Source: Epiperipatus broadwayi
Taxonomy: Eukaryota > Onychophora > Udeonychophora > Euonychophora > Peripatidae
Length of the DNA stretch: 64,000 bases
Assembly (NCBI GenBank): GCA_028023455.1
Contig: JAQFVV010012416.1
Span: forward strand, 1,102,767 to 1,166,766
Direction: 5' to 3'
In this document: positions 10,911 through 22,019 of the stretch, one piece after another
Numbering within the stretch: position 1 is the stretch's first letter
Layout: every line of letters starts with the position of its first letter
The notes under the pieces: model-generated
Told to the model about the DNA's origin: nothing
Databases searched by the model: none
The model's input: only the letters and a program-made list of their open reading frames with translations
Program-made: the position numbers and the translations under genes

Positions 10911-11370
10911 GGCTCCAGATATATGAAGAGTGCCTGTATTTCAAATATTTACACATTGTCTGCATCCTGCCCATCTTCTATGTATTGGAATGGATAAGAT
11001 TCCAAGAGGGGTCAGAAATGACTTGAGGTCAACATGGGCATGGCATTAATATTGGCATCAGCATGGGATTTGGGCTTTCCATCATCAGATTTTCAATAGT
11101 GTGAAGGGCTGAAGAGTTGGAGGTTGGACTGGATTGATGCCTGTCCATTAAAGTATGAAGATTTGCTATCTTAATATAAACTGAGCACTGATTATATATG
11201 TGTGTAGTAGATGATAATCTGGACAAACTGGTGAGTACAGGTTTAGCATGAAATACGTATATTGGTGATTGCTTACCTTTTCTACATGTATGTAGTCATG
11301 TGTATCAGTGGTAGGAGATAGTATGGATAGTTTAAGGGTGCTTGAAAATATGAGTTCAAATCTCCTATAT
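10905..11370 (+). repeat. Hammerhead-bearing 460-bp repeat, copy A
   Basis: It starts near TTAGGCTCCAG, runs through a GCATGGGATTTGGGC landmark near 11063 and TCTATC/TTAATATAAACTGA near 11167, and ends with GAGTTCAAATCTCCTATAT near 11354. It aligns along its length with 31239-31707 and, for the second half, with 48473-48760. The sequence near its end (GTATCAGTGGTAGGAGATAG, then GAGTTCAAATC) resembles the A and B boxes of a Pol III promoter. A hammerhead-like motif lies at 11214-11272. Confidence 0.75.
11214..11272 (+). ncRNA. Degenerate hammerhead ribozyme motif (family 2, copy A)
   Basis: Stem I distal pairing ATAATC (11214-11219) with GATT (11267-11270) is partly kept. The core CTGATGA has become CTGGTGA (11228-11234). 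GAAA (11250-11253) and the palindromic stem III ATACGTAT are kept, followed by A as the cleavage-site base and TTGGT of stem I. Stem II is damaged. The A-to-G change in the core predicts little or no activity. Confidence 0.55.
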
Positions 11371-14300
11371 TTAATATGATCTCACTAAAATATAGTTGTC
11401 TATTTTTTAATAAGACTGCCCACAAACTGCATTTGAAATTCAATCAGATAAAATTTGAAAAAAAAAAATTAAATTACAATCAGGCTTATAATTGTTTCCC
11501 AGGCATCTGGCCCATAGTCCATCATCCAATATTGATTAGTAAATGGATATTTAGGTATTTTTAGTTAGAGACTAAATAAGAAAAGGATATCATCCTTATT
11601 ATCTGAAATGAGCAAGTCTGATGGGTAATAATTTTTCCCCTGCTTCTTTATGCGACTATTGAATGATATTTTACCCTGCAGTGGACTATTTAAAATGATT
11701 TGTTTACCTTAATTATAATAAAGCAAAAAAAAAAAAAGACAATTGGCAATTAAGGCCCATGCAGTTGCCTAATAAATTATATTTTGTTAAATAAAAAAAC
11801 AACAAGGTTTAAATAAAATTTCAAGAGTTTATTTACTCTAAATAACAATACTGGTATTAGTAAGATATTAGTAAATCAACTTGCTAATTTGCCAGTTGGG
11901 AATAAGATCAGTCAGATCTCTTTAAAGTTCAAATTTCTTCTCTTTAACTCAGTAGTTTATAGCTCTATAATTCTGTAAGCAACTTACTATCACACACATT
12001 AATTTAAAGATTGTCCAATTAGATTCTTGACTAGAGCTCTTCTTTATTAATTTCCAGGGCAACTTCACTTTCACTAGTTTATCTTTCAACTAGTATACTC
12101 CTCCTCCTCTTCTTCTTACTTAATTCTTCTGCAGACTATTTTATCAGCTTGGCTAATTTTCATAAAGTGAACTGTTCTTAACATGTAATAGTGTACTGCT
12201 CTTTCCACTAAATAGTTTCTTTTTTGGGGTACAATTAATTAATTTTATTTCTGGAGTATTCTATCATATATTTTAAAGCGTGCACATACATTTATTTATT
12301 CTTTAATAAATAATATGTGTGTGTGCGTGCGTATGCAGCAGCATTGGAATTATATTTTAAAAATTGGAATATATTAGTTATGGTCAGCTTTTAATAAAAC
12401 ACCAGTCAAATGTGCCCGTGCCATTAACACTGAAGATGCTTGTTTATACATAATGAACTCTAGACTTTTTATTTAAGCATGATTGTTTTTTCTGTATTCA
12501 TCATATGCTCTCTTTGGTACCAAATTGACATTGTAGAAATACGTTATTTTTATGGATTCCATTTTTTTGAACACAACTTTTTCATATTTATTAATGATTA
12601 ATTGCAGACGGTTATAATTTTTTTCTGAATAGACAGATTGTTGTAACTTGAAGCAACATCTTTGTTTTGCTATTAATAACATTTGTATTCTCTTTTGTTA
12701 TAATTCAGATAGAACTTTAATTTAGAAATGACTTTTCAAATGTTTAATTTTATCTCAAATCTTTTTTTATTTTGTTTCTCCTTAGAAAAAGAGTTTTGGG
12801 TGTGGGTGTGCGCGCTCTAATTTCTATTTATTTTTAATGTGTGTGAAAAATTATATATATAACTGAAATTTACACGTAGTATCATCAAAATTATATTTTG
12901 AGTTGCAGAATATACGATAAATAAAATAGCTAAATTTGATCATTGTTTCACTCCATAGCTGACTGAAAATAATTTTCAATTAATTTTAGATAGTTGAAAC
13001 TCCTTACATTTATTTGTGTTCATAATGCTATTACAAAACTGAATACATTTTTTTTATATTAGCAAACATGTGGGGTTTAATGCTATTTCAACTGGTGAAG
13101 ATGAACCAATTTTTGCGATGGATTCATAATTGATTTCATCAACTCTTTCACTACCACGTTTGATTGGATATTGTAATTAAGGATTAACAATTATTAGTAC
13201 ATAGTTTTAAAAATAGGCTACCTTATTTGATATGATAGCTAACAGGTGACGCTGCTTTATGTCACTTAAACTTAAAAACTTAATATTTAGTCATGAAATA
13301 AAGTCAAAAAATAGTACATTTTAATATGAATATGTACATATTTTATGTACAGCACATACATATGTGTAGAGATGTGCTTTAAAAACTAAAAATCCATGGA
13401 TCAAACTCAGCTCTACCATTTATAACATATAATCATCATATGATATTCTGAACAACTATTTTATCCTGTGTAATTTATCACAGTGATAAAATAATTGATT
13501 TAAAAGTTCCAGGATGAAAATTAATACTTCTGTTGCTCAAAAGTCACATGACTTACTGAGTGACTAATCATTCATTTCTTTACTTACTGTTTATAGATAA
13601 TAATAATAAAAAATTATTATTATTTATTTAACTCATTTTTGTGTCCTATGATTGTACTTGAATCAAAAATCCCTTTTCCTATCCAAGAATTAGCTGTAGT
13701 TAAGGGTTAACAATTAGCTCTAATTAAGGGTATTGTCTTTTAACAGTTGCAATAGTATAAGTTTATTATAATTGAGAACATTATAAAGGTTTTGTATATC
13801 AATAATTAATATCATGTGAATTTCTCATGTGACTGCTCATATGCTTTCAAAAATAGTTATATTCATTCTATTGATACTTTGAGTCATTAATGAATATCAG
13901 TGCTATAATACCATCTTTGAATTCCAATCTTCCCTGATGAAAACTAAAGCCAAAAATTATCTGGAGTCAGAGATTTAATACCATAATTTTATCTGGTGTC
14001 CATTAATTACTTAACTTTTCAGTATCTGGCTTTAGAGTATAATAAAGAAAAAGTAATCTTGGTTTTTTATATATAAAGAGTGGTGAAAATGAGAATTATA
14101 CATTAGAACAATGTCAAATAGATTTACTTCTATAGAACTTTTAAAGAATGAGAGTAATGCCATAATTTTTAAGTTCTTTTTTTTATAGAGAATTATAGAG
14201 AATAGTCTCTTAAATTCATCAATGCTACTACAGAAACACTATGATCATGATCTTGATTTATTTGAAAATAGTATTAACTCTTTAATGTATTGTAACGGAA

Positions 14301-14627
14301 TATAATATTCCATTACATTATTTTAAAATTAAAATAAAAATTGATTTATTAAAAAGAAAAAAAACTTAACTTAAAAACTGAAATTTAAAAACTGTTTAAC
14401 GTATGTATAGATCGCATGATGGACAACTTTAAAAACTATTTTAAAAAATAAAAATATTTGAAAGTATTTTTTGTTGTAAAAAAAGTAAAAATATAATAAA
14501 GATTGATATGTTAAAAATAGAAATAATGTTGATTTCTATAATCTTAGAAAATGGAAATGATTGTCTTATTAATTAAATGATTGTTCAAAAGCAAACTAGC
14601 CATTGAAGCATTTAAAATAAAGTAAAT
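11371..14627. other. AT-rich DNA, no gene recognised
   Basis: I find no domain, tRNA or clear transposon end. There are short alternating purine-pyrimidine runs (GTGTGTGCGTGCG near 12318) and a local duplication of TTAAGGGTTAACAATTAGCT-like sequence near 13700-13730. Short open frames such as 12473-12682 (minus) have no recognisable features. Confidence 0.45.
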
Positions 14628-15134
14628 GGTCAGATAAGAGAGTACAAAGAAATTAAATGATAAAGGCAAACACCAGAAATGTCAGCATGGACCGTAATTG
14701 AAACACCAGAGGATTAGTGATGTCTTGCCAGTTGAATACAAAGATTGGATGATAAGAGACTAATAAAAATATAAAAGCCAAATTATTATTATAATTGTGA
14801 TCGGAAGGCTGACTATAAATATGTCGTTATAACTAGCTATATTGCAGATTTTCACGATGTGGAAGTCTGCAATAAATTTAATTTTCTGGACAACCAGCTG
14901 AGACCTCCCTATGACAGTTAGGGACCAAAAAGGAATGGCAAGTAGCGGCTTCGTTTTTAAAAAGGAAGAACAAACAATCTACATAAGTGATCACGAAGAT
15001 GGACCTCAAAATCTGCAGAATCCGTAAAGTATAAACTTTTACCAATTGAACTTTCTTTTAAATAATTACCATATAATGTCAATAAGTAATCAATAAAAAA
15101 AAAGTAATATAAATGAATGTACTCTTATCTGACC
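14628..15134. mobile_element. Non-autonomous DNA transposon with 13-16 bp terminal inverted repeats
   Basis: The left end GGTCAGATAAGAG (14628-14640) is the exact inverse of the right end CTCTTATCTGACC (15122-15134). Allowing a 2-bp insertion, pairing continues through GTAC. The 507-bp interior is more GC-rich than its surroundings, contains a TATAAATA box near 14815 and an AATAAA near 14870, and has no open frame. I could not define a clean target duplication. The superfamily is unknown. Confidence 0.6.
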
Positions 15135-16470
15135 AAGAATAGAGCTCTAAATCAATTATAAATATTTGTTTTTATATACGTTTGCTATTTCAATCATTTC
15201 CATTTTTTTAAATTTAATTATTTATGTTTGTATTTAACTAGGTTATTTATTTCTATCTGCTAAATAAAATGTATTAAATTAAAGTTGGGTGTAGATAGCT
15301 GCATGGATAAAAATTAATAACTATGTTTAAATTCATTTATGTTTAATTTAAGGGATTTTAATTTCAGGCTATTTGTTTCGTAGTTGTGTCAGTGCTGGTG
15401 GAGAGATATATAGACGTTTAAATTAATGTAATGTGAAGCGTGTTTAGCATACAGGGCAACATGCCCAACTGAATGCATGACCCCAAAGAGACAGTCATAT
15501 CATTGAAATGGTCACAGATGTATTTCCTGCGCCATTGACCCCTTCTAGCAATATGGACAGGGATTTATAAGACGGCAGAAAAACCACTATCTCCCATATG
15601 TAGCACTCTTGAAAAAAAATTATATACATGATTCCTTAGTCAGGCAGATGCACTTTTCTGCTCTGGACATGGATCATTTTCTTCAAATAATATCACGCTG
15701 TCAGATGCACATTCCTGTCAGTGTGATTTTATGCTAGCATCTTCATATTACATTGGTTGCAAATATATATCTGGAAGCTGACATTGGGTTGACTACGAAC
15801 TTTTAGTCTGAGATTGAATGAATGTTTTGATAAGTTTTTAAGTGGAAAAAAATCTATGCAGATTATCTATACTCAACATGCTAAAGCTAAATATAATTTA
15901 AATATCCATCTGTGCAGTCTATTTAAATAGTAATTTGAATTTAAAATTTAAAAAAATTATTAATGTTAAAATAAATTTATTCCTCAATTTTAAATGTGCG
16001 TTAATAAAATCTATTTGGGTGTTAATTACTGGCAGTGGCTTCTTTTATTTTATTGTTTTAAATATTAATATATTTTGAGAATCTAAATCTATTGAAACTT
16101 ATAAATGTTTAAAATCTCTGCTACTCTATGAGCTAGTGACCTTGGGCAAACCGTCAGAATAATATATATATAATTTTTTTTGAATCTTAACTTACGTATC
16201 TGCCTACTATATAAATTTTTCTAGGTTCAAATGCCTAGATGGCACCCTCATATGGCAGGTATGTTAAAGGCCTATTCAGTGACTGTTAAAATATATTATA
16301 CTATTAATAAAGATATACTTCAAATGGTTTTAGGAATGATAGCAATGGACACTAGATAATATCACTGTATCATCTAGGATAGTTAATAGTGAGAGTGGTC
16401 TAAGTGTGTCATTATGATATCACCATCTAAAAGCAGTCAGTGATTACCAAACTGATTATGATAGAATAAA
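15135..16470. other. AT-rich DNA with a less AT-rich island and a tRNA-like scrap
   Basis: 15420-15720 has clearly more G and C than its flanks (CAACATGCCC, GCGCCATTGACCCC, GACGGCAGAAAAACC). It may be a repeat remnant or old exon, but I recognise no protein in six frames. Near 16190-16245 the sequence TCTAGGTTCAAATGCCTAG looks like a B-box within a worn tRNA-like fragment. Confidence 0.35.
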
Positions 16471-17290
16471 TTATGACTTCTAAATCTTCAGTGATGCAAT
16501 GTGTTGCACTATAGTTTCTCCTTTCTTGGAGTCAGAAATCTTTCAGTGATTATGCCCAGAGAAACCTGTTATCCAACACTGCCACAGACTTAATTGTCTT
16601 CCCTAATGAGACTTTTTGTAAGCTTTCAACCTTTGATTTTAGTATTCAAAAAATTGAACTTGATTTGGTATTAATATACCTTTGAAAATGAAATTTATTC
16701 TAAAAATTTATATTTAAACCTTGGAATACTGAAAAAAAAGAGATCATAATGACAACAAAAAATACCTTCATTATTGAATGCATGACAGAGTAGAATAACT
16801 TCAGAAAATGAAAAAAATCTTTTTTAATTGAAATTTATATTCAAAATGTGAATGAATAAATGTAAATCTCTAATAAATTGATCAAATTCTGCTTCAAAAT
16901 ATTAACTCTCTGGCATTCCTTTCACAATTAATCATTTTTTGTTCTCATGTTCAACATGGAATTTAAGATTACACCATTATTACTTAGCTGAAAATAATAA
17001 ATTTGACTTTATTTGATAGATATTTTTGTTTGCTACTGAAATAAATTTTAAATGTTTTTATTTTTTTCTATAAATATTAAAAAATGAGATTGTAATCAAA
17101 ACAAAAAGATTATATGTCATTATTTTTAAAAAGATTATTTTCATTTTACAAATTAACAAAATCTTTATTATTTGTCACTTTTTAAAAATCTGAACAATTA
17201 ATTATTTATTTCTCTTATATGTAATGAAATATGCTTTAAAAGTTTAAAATTTTTCAATATTTATTGCAAAATTATGATAATTTCATACTT
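16470..17290. repeat. Direct-repeat partner of the pogo-like element interior
   Basis: Two blocks here match 19990-20440. GTCAGAAATCTTTCAGTG and TTATGCCCAGAGAAACCTGT (about 16531-16572) match 20027-20070. A longer block, 17030-17275 (CTACTGAAATAAATTTTAAA, AATCAAAACAAAAAGATTAT, TTTAAAAGTTTAAAATTTTT), matches 20185-20420. No terminal repeats were found around this copy. Confidence 0.6.
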
Positions 17291-18584
17291 ATTATTATAA
17301 TTAGAGTTCTTACATAGAAAGCTAAACTTTTAAATAGCTTTAGATCCATTCAAAATAAATTATTATACAAATAAATTATTAATAATTTATAATTTTGATT
17401 TCTAATAAATACTTTATCAATTATTGTATAAAAATATCTAGAATTGTAATAAATTCACAAATAAATACATTTTTGGTTATTCAAACCATTTTCTTCAAAC
17501 AATGTTGTAAAAATTGTGATATCAAAACCTGTCATAATACAATAGAGGGACTTGGCAGAGTGACACTAAATTCTATTGTTTTGAGGAATTTTTTGTTTTT
17601 ATTGCCATCTATGGATTTTTTTTCAAACTAAAATGTTATATTATAATGTATATAGAAAAATATGCATATTACAATATAAAGCTTGTGCAAATTTTCACTA
17701 GGGGGCAAATTAATGAAAAAAACAAAGTAATTCAGATGAAAATTAAGTATGGTTAAGATTGTTTTCTAATTTTTAGAATATCTCACATTATCCTAATACA
17801 GTATGTGCAATGACATATTAACTACAGTTTTCATAAGATCATGATCAGAATGTTCTGTTTTCTTTGTTGACATTACAGGTGTATTACTTTCTATTTTTAA
17901 AAATAAAACATATACATATAAAATAACAATGTAATAATGTACACTTTACTTTTTTTAATAAATTTTACACAATTATTGTATAAAAATAATCACAAATCTT
18001 AATTAACCACAAAAATACAAGTTTTTAGTTATTCCAAAATTTATCTCAAAGCAATCTCACAAGTGGTCACAAAATGGAATACAAAGTAATAAATTAATCC
18101 AAGAGAGAAGGCATTGCCAAAATTCTTTGACTTTGCTGCTATTTGATTATACTGATCTCTTTTGATTTTTTAAAATTAAAAATCAGTATTTTAAAACTCA
18201 GTGAAACTACATATTAAAAAAAACAGCAAAATATCTCAATAGATAGCTGTAACACAACTTTAAAAAAATATGATTACCACATTTCTTCTGTGTTTCTCTG
18301 ACTAAAGGCCTTTGTAGTGACATTTATATAGCTAAAAGTGTATGTTGCATATAAATAAAGGAAGTTATGCAATGTTTTATTGATAAGCTTTCACCATCTT
18401 CTTTTTATATATAAATATTTATGGTTTCAGTTATCCATAATGTGGAAATGTATTAAATGGAAAATAAAAAAAATTAAAAACTTGTAAATTTAAATTAATA
18501 AATTACACATGATCCTATACTTTATATAATGAGCATGTCAATATCTCTTAACCTTTTACCAGTTTAAATACAGATAAAATAATG
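17291..18584. other. AT-rich DNA with a worn dispersed repeat
   Basis: Segments near 17400-17500, 17885-18060 and 22400-22600 share CAATTATTGTATAAAAAT, AATAAAACATAT and a TTTTTGGTTATTC-like sequence, suggesting three copies of an old AT-rich repeat. Nothing coding is visible. Confidence 0.35.
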
Positions 18585-19165
18585 TATGAGTACTGAAACC
18601 TCCCAGTGAGCTATATGCAAACTAATTGTAAGTGGATGTACAATGAGCCCACATACGCTTTAGCTTTCACCATATATAAGTATATCATTTACTGATGTAC
18701 TTACCTGCTCAGTGTGATTTATATATACTGACATAATTTCAATGCAATTATAAGCTGTTCTAAAATCATTGTAGCTACATAAGGAAAATGCAGAGCCTTA
18801 TATTTAACAATCTCCTAATACTAAATTAATCACCAGTTAGTAGCTGTAAATATAACCTATTATCAGCTTGACTACAGATGAAATATTGTGAAAGTACTAA
18901 AAAACCCAGATTAATTTAATATTAGGAGGTTGTTAAATATAAGATTCTGTCTTTTCCTCTGATTAGTTACTGTGATTTCTGAACAGCTTATACAATTGTC
19001 TTGAAATTATGGTAATATATATAAATCACACTGCGTGTGTAAGTTTGTCAGTAAATGGTATGCTATCTATGATCAAAGCTATAGTGTAGGTGGGCTCAGT
19101 CCATATTTTACATTTACTGACAGTTAGTTTACATATAGTTCACTGAGGGCTTTCAATCCTTCCAC
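18585..19165. repeat. 580-bp imperfect palindrome (fold-back element)
   Basis: The arm at 18585-18830 and the reverse complement of 18900-19165 align over about 245 bp with shared blocks: GTGTGATTTATATATA, TAAGCTGTTC, CTTATATTTAACAA, CTCCTAATA and TAAATTAATC. The spacer is about 70 bp. No coding potential. Compatible with a fold-back or MITE-type element; end sequences and target duplication were not resolved. Confidence 0.75.
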
Positions 19166-19630
19166 ATTATTTCAATTGTTATATCAAATATCTATGACTT
19201 TTTATTCCTTCTTTAAACTTAGTTTTGCTTCTGTTTTTAATGTTCAATTTTAGTTTTCACAAAAATGCAACTGTATAGTACAGTCTTTAAAACTTAAGTC
19301 CTTCACAAAAGTAAGCTGTGATAGTGCTATTATATTTGACATTTTAGGTGGCATGATGGCTTGTTGTTTTAAAGCATTGTATATATTAAATTATTGTGTG
19401 TGACAGGCTGCAGTGATTCTTTTTATGAAGCTTCCATTTTTAATGTATTAATTTTAAAAAAGTTCTAAAAAATGGTAGCAGTGTACAAACCTTTGTGGAT
19501 GTTGTGTGTGATTTTTAGAACATTCTACTGTTCTGACAAAGCTATGAAGGATGTGGTGATTTGTAATTGGCTGATGCTTTTGATTGTTTTACCCTGTGGG
19601 TAAATGCCACAAAAAATGGGATTTTCAGTA

Positions 19631-20694
19631 CACCTGGGTCTTGTTTTATGCAATAGATAGGTTCCACAGAAAACCCGCATTAAAAAAAATTGCACAAAAT
19701 AGACTTAACCTACCTTGAAAAATGGGGGATAGGGTCTGTAATTTTCAGAATTCGCATAAAAGCAAAGCAACAATGAAAAATTACTTTAAAATTCACATTA
19801 AAAAAATAAGGAAATAAAGTATAACTAATAAAAAATATCAAATATTTGAAAAAAATTGGTACAAGACAAACTTTTTTTACTTTTTTTTTATTAACCACAG
19901 TATTTAATTTGACAATTTTTCATACGTATTTTAATCATTATCACTATTTTTGAATGTGCAGTTCGTTTATAAACTGGTAAGAAATCAGATTCATCGATGT
20001 GATGTGATGTAGCTTCTTCTTGAATGAAGTCAAGAATCTTTTGGCAATTATGCCCAGAGAAACTTGTTAGCCACTTTATTTTCCATTCCCCACTCTAATT
20101 TTTACCATATTCTGCTCTATCCCATTTACACAACTAGTGCCAATTTCAGTCTTGTGCAGTGTTAATGGTTTTTTGTTGACAACTGATTTTTACTACTGAA
20201 ATAAATTTTAAATGTTCACATTTTGTTTCTATATTAAAAAAATGAGGATCGCAATCAAAACAAAAAGATTATACATTATCATTAAAAATATTATTTTCAG
20301 TTTATAAAATCAATAAAATCTTCGTTATTTATTTTAAAAATCTACATTATTTATTTCTGTTATACCTAACAAAATACATTTTAAAAGTTTAAAATTTTTG
20401 AATATTTATTGCAATATTTTTATATGTAAGTATAAATCTATTATTATTATTTACTCATTAGTATAAGTAGGTTATTTATTCTAAAGATAGCTTCAGGCCA
20501 TATTCACATTAGCTGCTACTATAATGCTATATTTTTGAAAAAAAAAAGTATTTCAAGTCAAAATAAGTTATTAATAATTTAAATTTCTTGATATCTAATA
20601 AATATAGTGAAATATGAAAAATATTAAGAAGAAACATAAATCGCATAACTTCAAAATCGCATTAAAATAATCCGCATAATACGAGACCCAGGTG
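19631..20694. mobile_element. pogo/Tigger-like non-autonomous transposon with TA duplications
   Basis: The left end CACCTGGGTCTTGTTTTATG (19631-19650) and the inverse of the right end (CACCTGGGTCTCGTATTATG, ending at 20694) differ at three of 20 positions. TA dinucleotides flank both ends (19629-19630 and 20695-20696). The subterminal ATAGGTTCC, CCCGCAT and CGCATAA motifs resemble Tigger-type ends. The 1,064-bp interior has no transposase. Its middle (19990-20440) matches 16470-17290, so part of it is a more widely dispersed sequence. Confidence 0.75.
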
Positions 20695-20696
20695 TA

Positions 20697-21900
20697 ATTG
20701 TTACTGATAATGATTTAATATTTTTGTAAAATACTTATTAGTTATTATTAAACCAAAAATTAGGTCACTAGATATGGCATTGTCTTTGAAGTATTTAATT
20801 TTAAAAAGACTGCTCTTAGAAAGTACAGAAAGTATCTTATGAGAACCACAAGTCACAACAAAAACACTCTTTACAGGTTAAAAAGAAATATTTTTTGTAA
20901 AAACTGTAAGTGAAATATTTTAATAACAATTAATAATTTATTAACTTTTAGAATATTGTTGTTTCTTTGATGATAATTAATTCTAAATATATTACTTTTC
21001 AATAACAAAATTCTAATATCTAATATTTTATTCTTCTAACTTTTTGAATATGTGTTGTGAAGTCAATAATGATGTGCTCCTTTGTTATCAGTAAGATTTT
21101 CAGTTAGATATTCATTTTTATAATTTTAACATATTAATTTAAAATATATTTTTATTTTAATTATTAGAAGGGTTAAATATTTATAATGTAACATATAAAC
21201 TATGTAAAACAGATTTAATTGCACACAAAAAAAAACATGGAGTCATATTAAAAATAACAATTGTTAGCATCTATCCTAAAATTTTCCAGGTGAAGTTAAC
21301 ACTGATGTAACTAAATTAGTTTGCATGTATGAATAGATTTTATATTTGGTTTCATATTTTCTATTTAAATATTTGTGTGAAATGGTAATTTTGTTCTAGG
21401 TAGTGGTTTTGAAATGGATTACCCCTGAATGCACTTATTTCATTATAAGCTACAATAAACAAATGCTGTAACAAAAAACTTTCTGAACCCAATTATGTTT
21501 GAAATCATAGATCTTAATATATTATAAAAATTCTAATTTCTACTTGGATTTAAAACATAAAAATAAAGCATTGATCTTTGATCATGATAATATATTAAAC
21601 CATAGATAATAGTAAACTTTAAGTAAGATTTTTGTTTATCATGGTCAGTGTACCTTTTAATGTACAACTATACATATTTAGATATTAACAAGAACAACAA
21701 AAAATTAGAAATAGAAGAATGGAATTATACAAAAGATAATACAGTAAAAAATTTAAGTGAAAGAACATCTGCATGACTGAGCACACACAAAAAATAACCA
21801 TTTGAGTTATGAAAATGGTTATACAAGTATATGATTGGAAGAAAATTTAGTCATATATCATGTGACTTAATTTAATAAGCTTGTATTACAAATGTTATAT
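20697..21900. other. AT-rich DNA, nothing recognised
   Basis: No motif, open frame or repeat match that I can support. Confidence 0.45.
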
Positions 21901-21935
21901 AATGAGAATGCCAATAGTTTTTACCAAGTTTTTCA

Positions 21936-21997
21936 GAATATCCATAGAGACTGATGAATGTCAAAAGCATGAAACCAGTCTGGAGATAGGGACATTC
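21936..21997 (+). ncRNA. Hammerhead ribozyme-like motif (family 1)
   Basis: The core CTGATGA (21951-21957), a four-pair stem II (ATGT/GCAT around CAAAA), GAAAC (21971-21975), a two-pair stem III and a GTC cleavage triplet (21978-21980) are all present. Distal stem I GAATATCC (21936-21943) pairs with a GGACATTC-like strand (about 21990-21997) with one mismatch. The proximal stem I next to the core does not pair well, so activity is doubtful. Confidence 0.6.
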
Positions 21998-22019
21998 TTA
22001 AAAGCTTATTATATTTGAT

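Noticed and set aside
11029-11226. Minus-strand frames in the hammerhead repeat (also 31361-31693 and 48518-48709) with similar peptides
   Set aside because: The peptides are alike only because the DNA repeat is shared. The frames are not kept open at matching ends, and the repeat has ribozyme and Pol III-like features rather than coding ones.
14628-15134. Solo LTR of a retrovirus-like element
   Set aside because: It has TATA and AATAAA signals, but the ends are 13-bp inverted repeats rather than TG...CA, and no 4-6 bp duplication was found.
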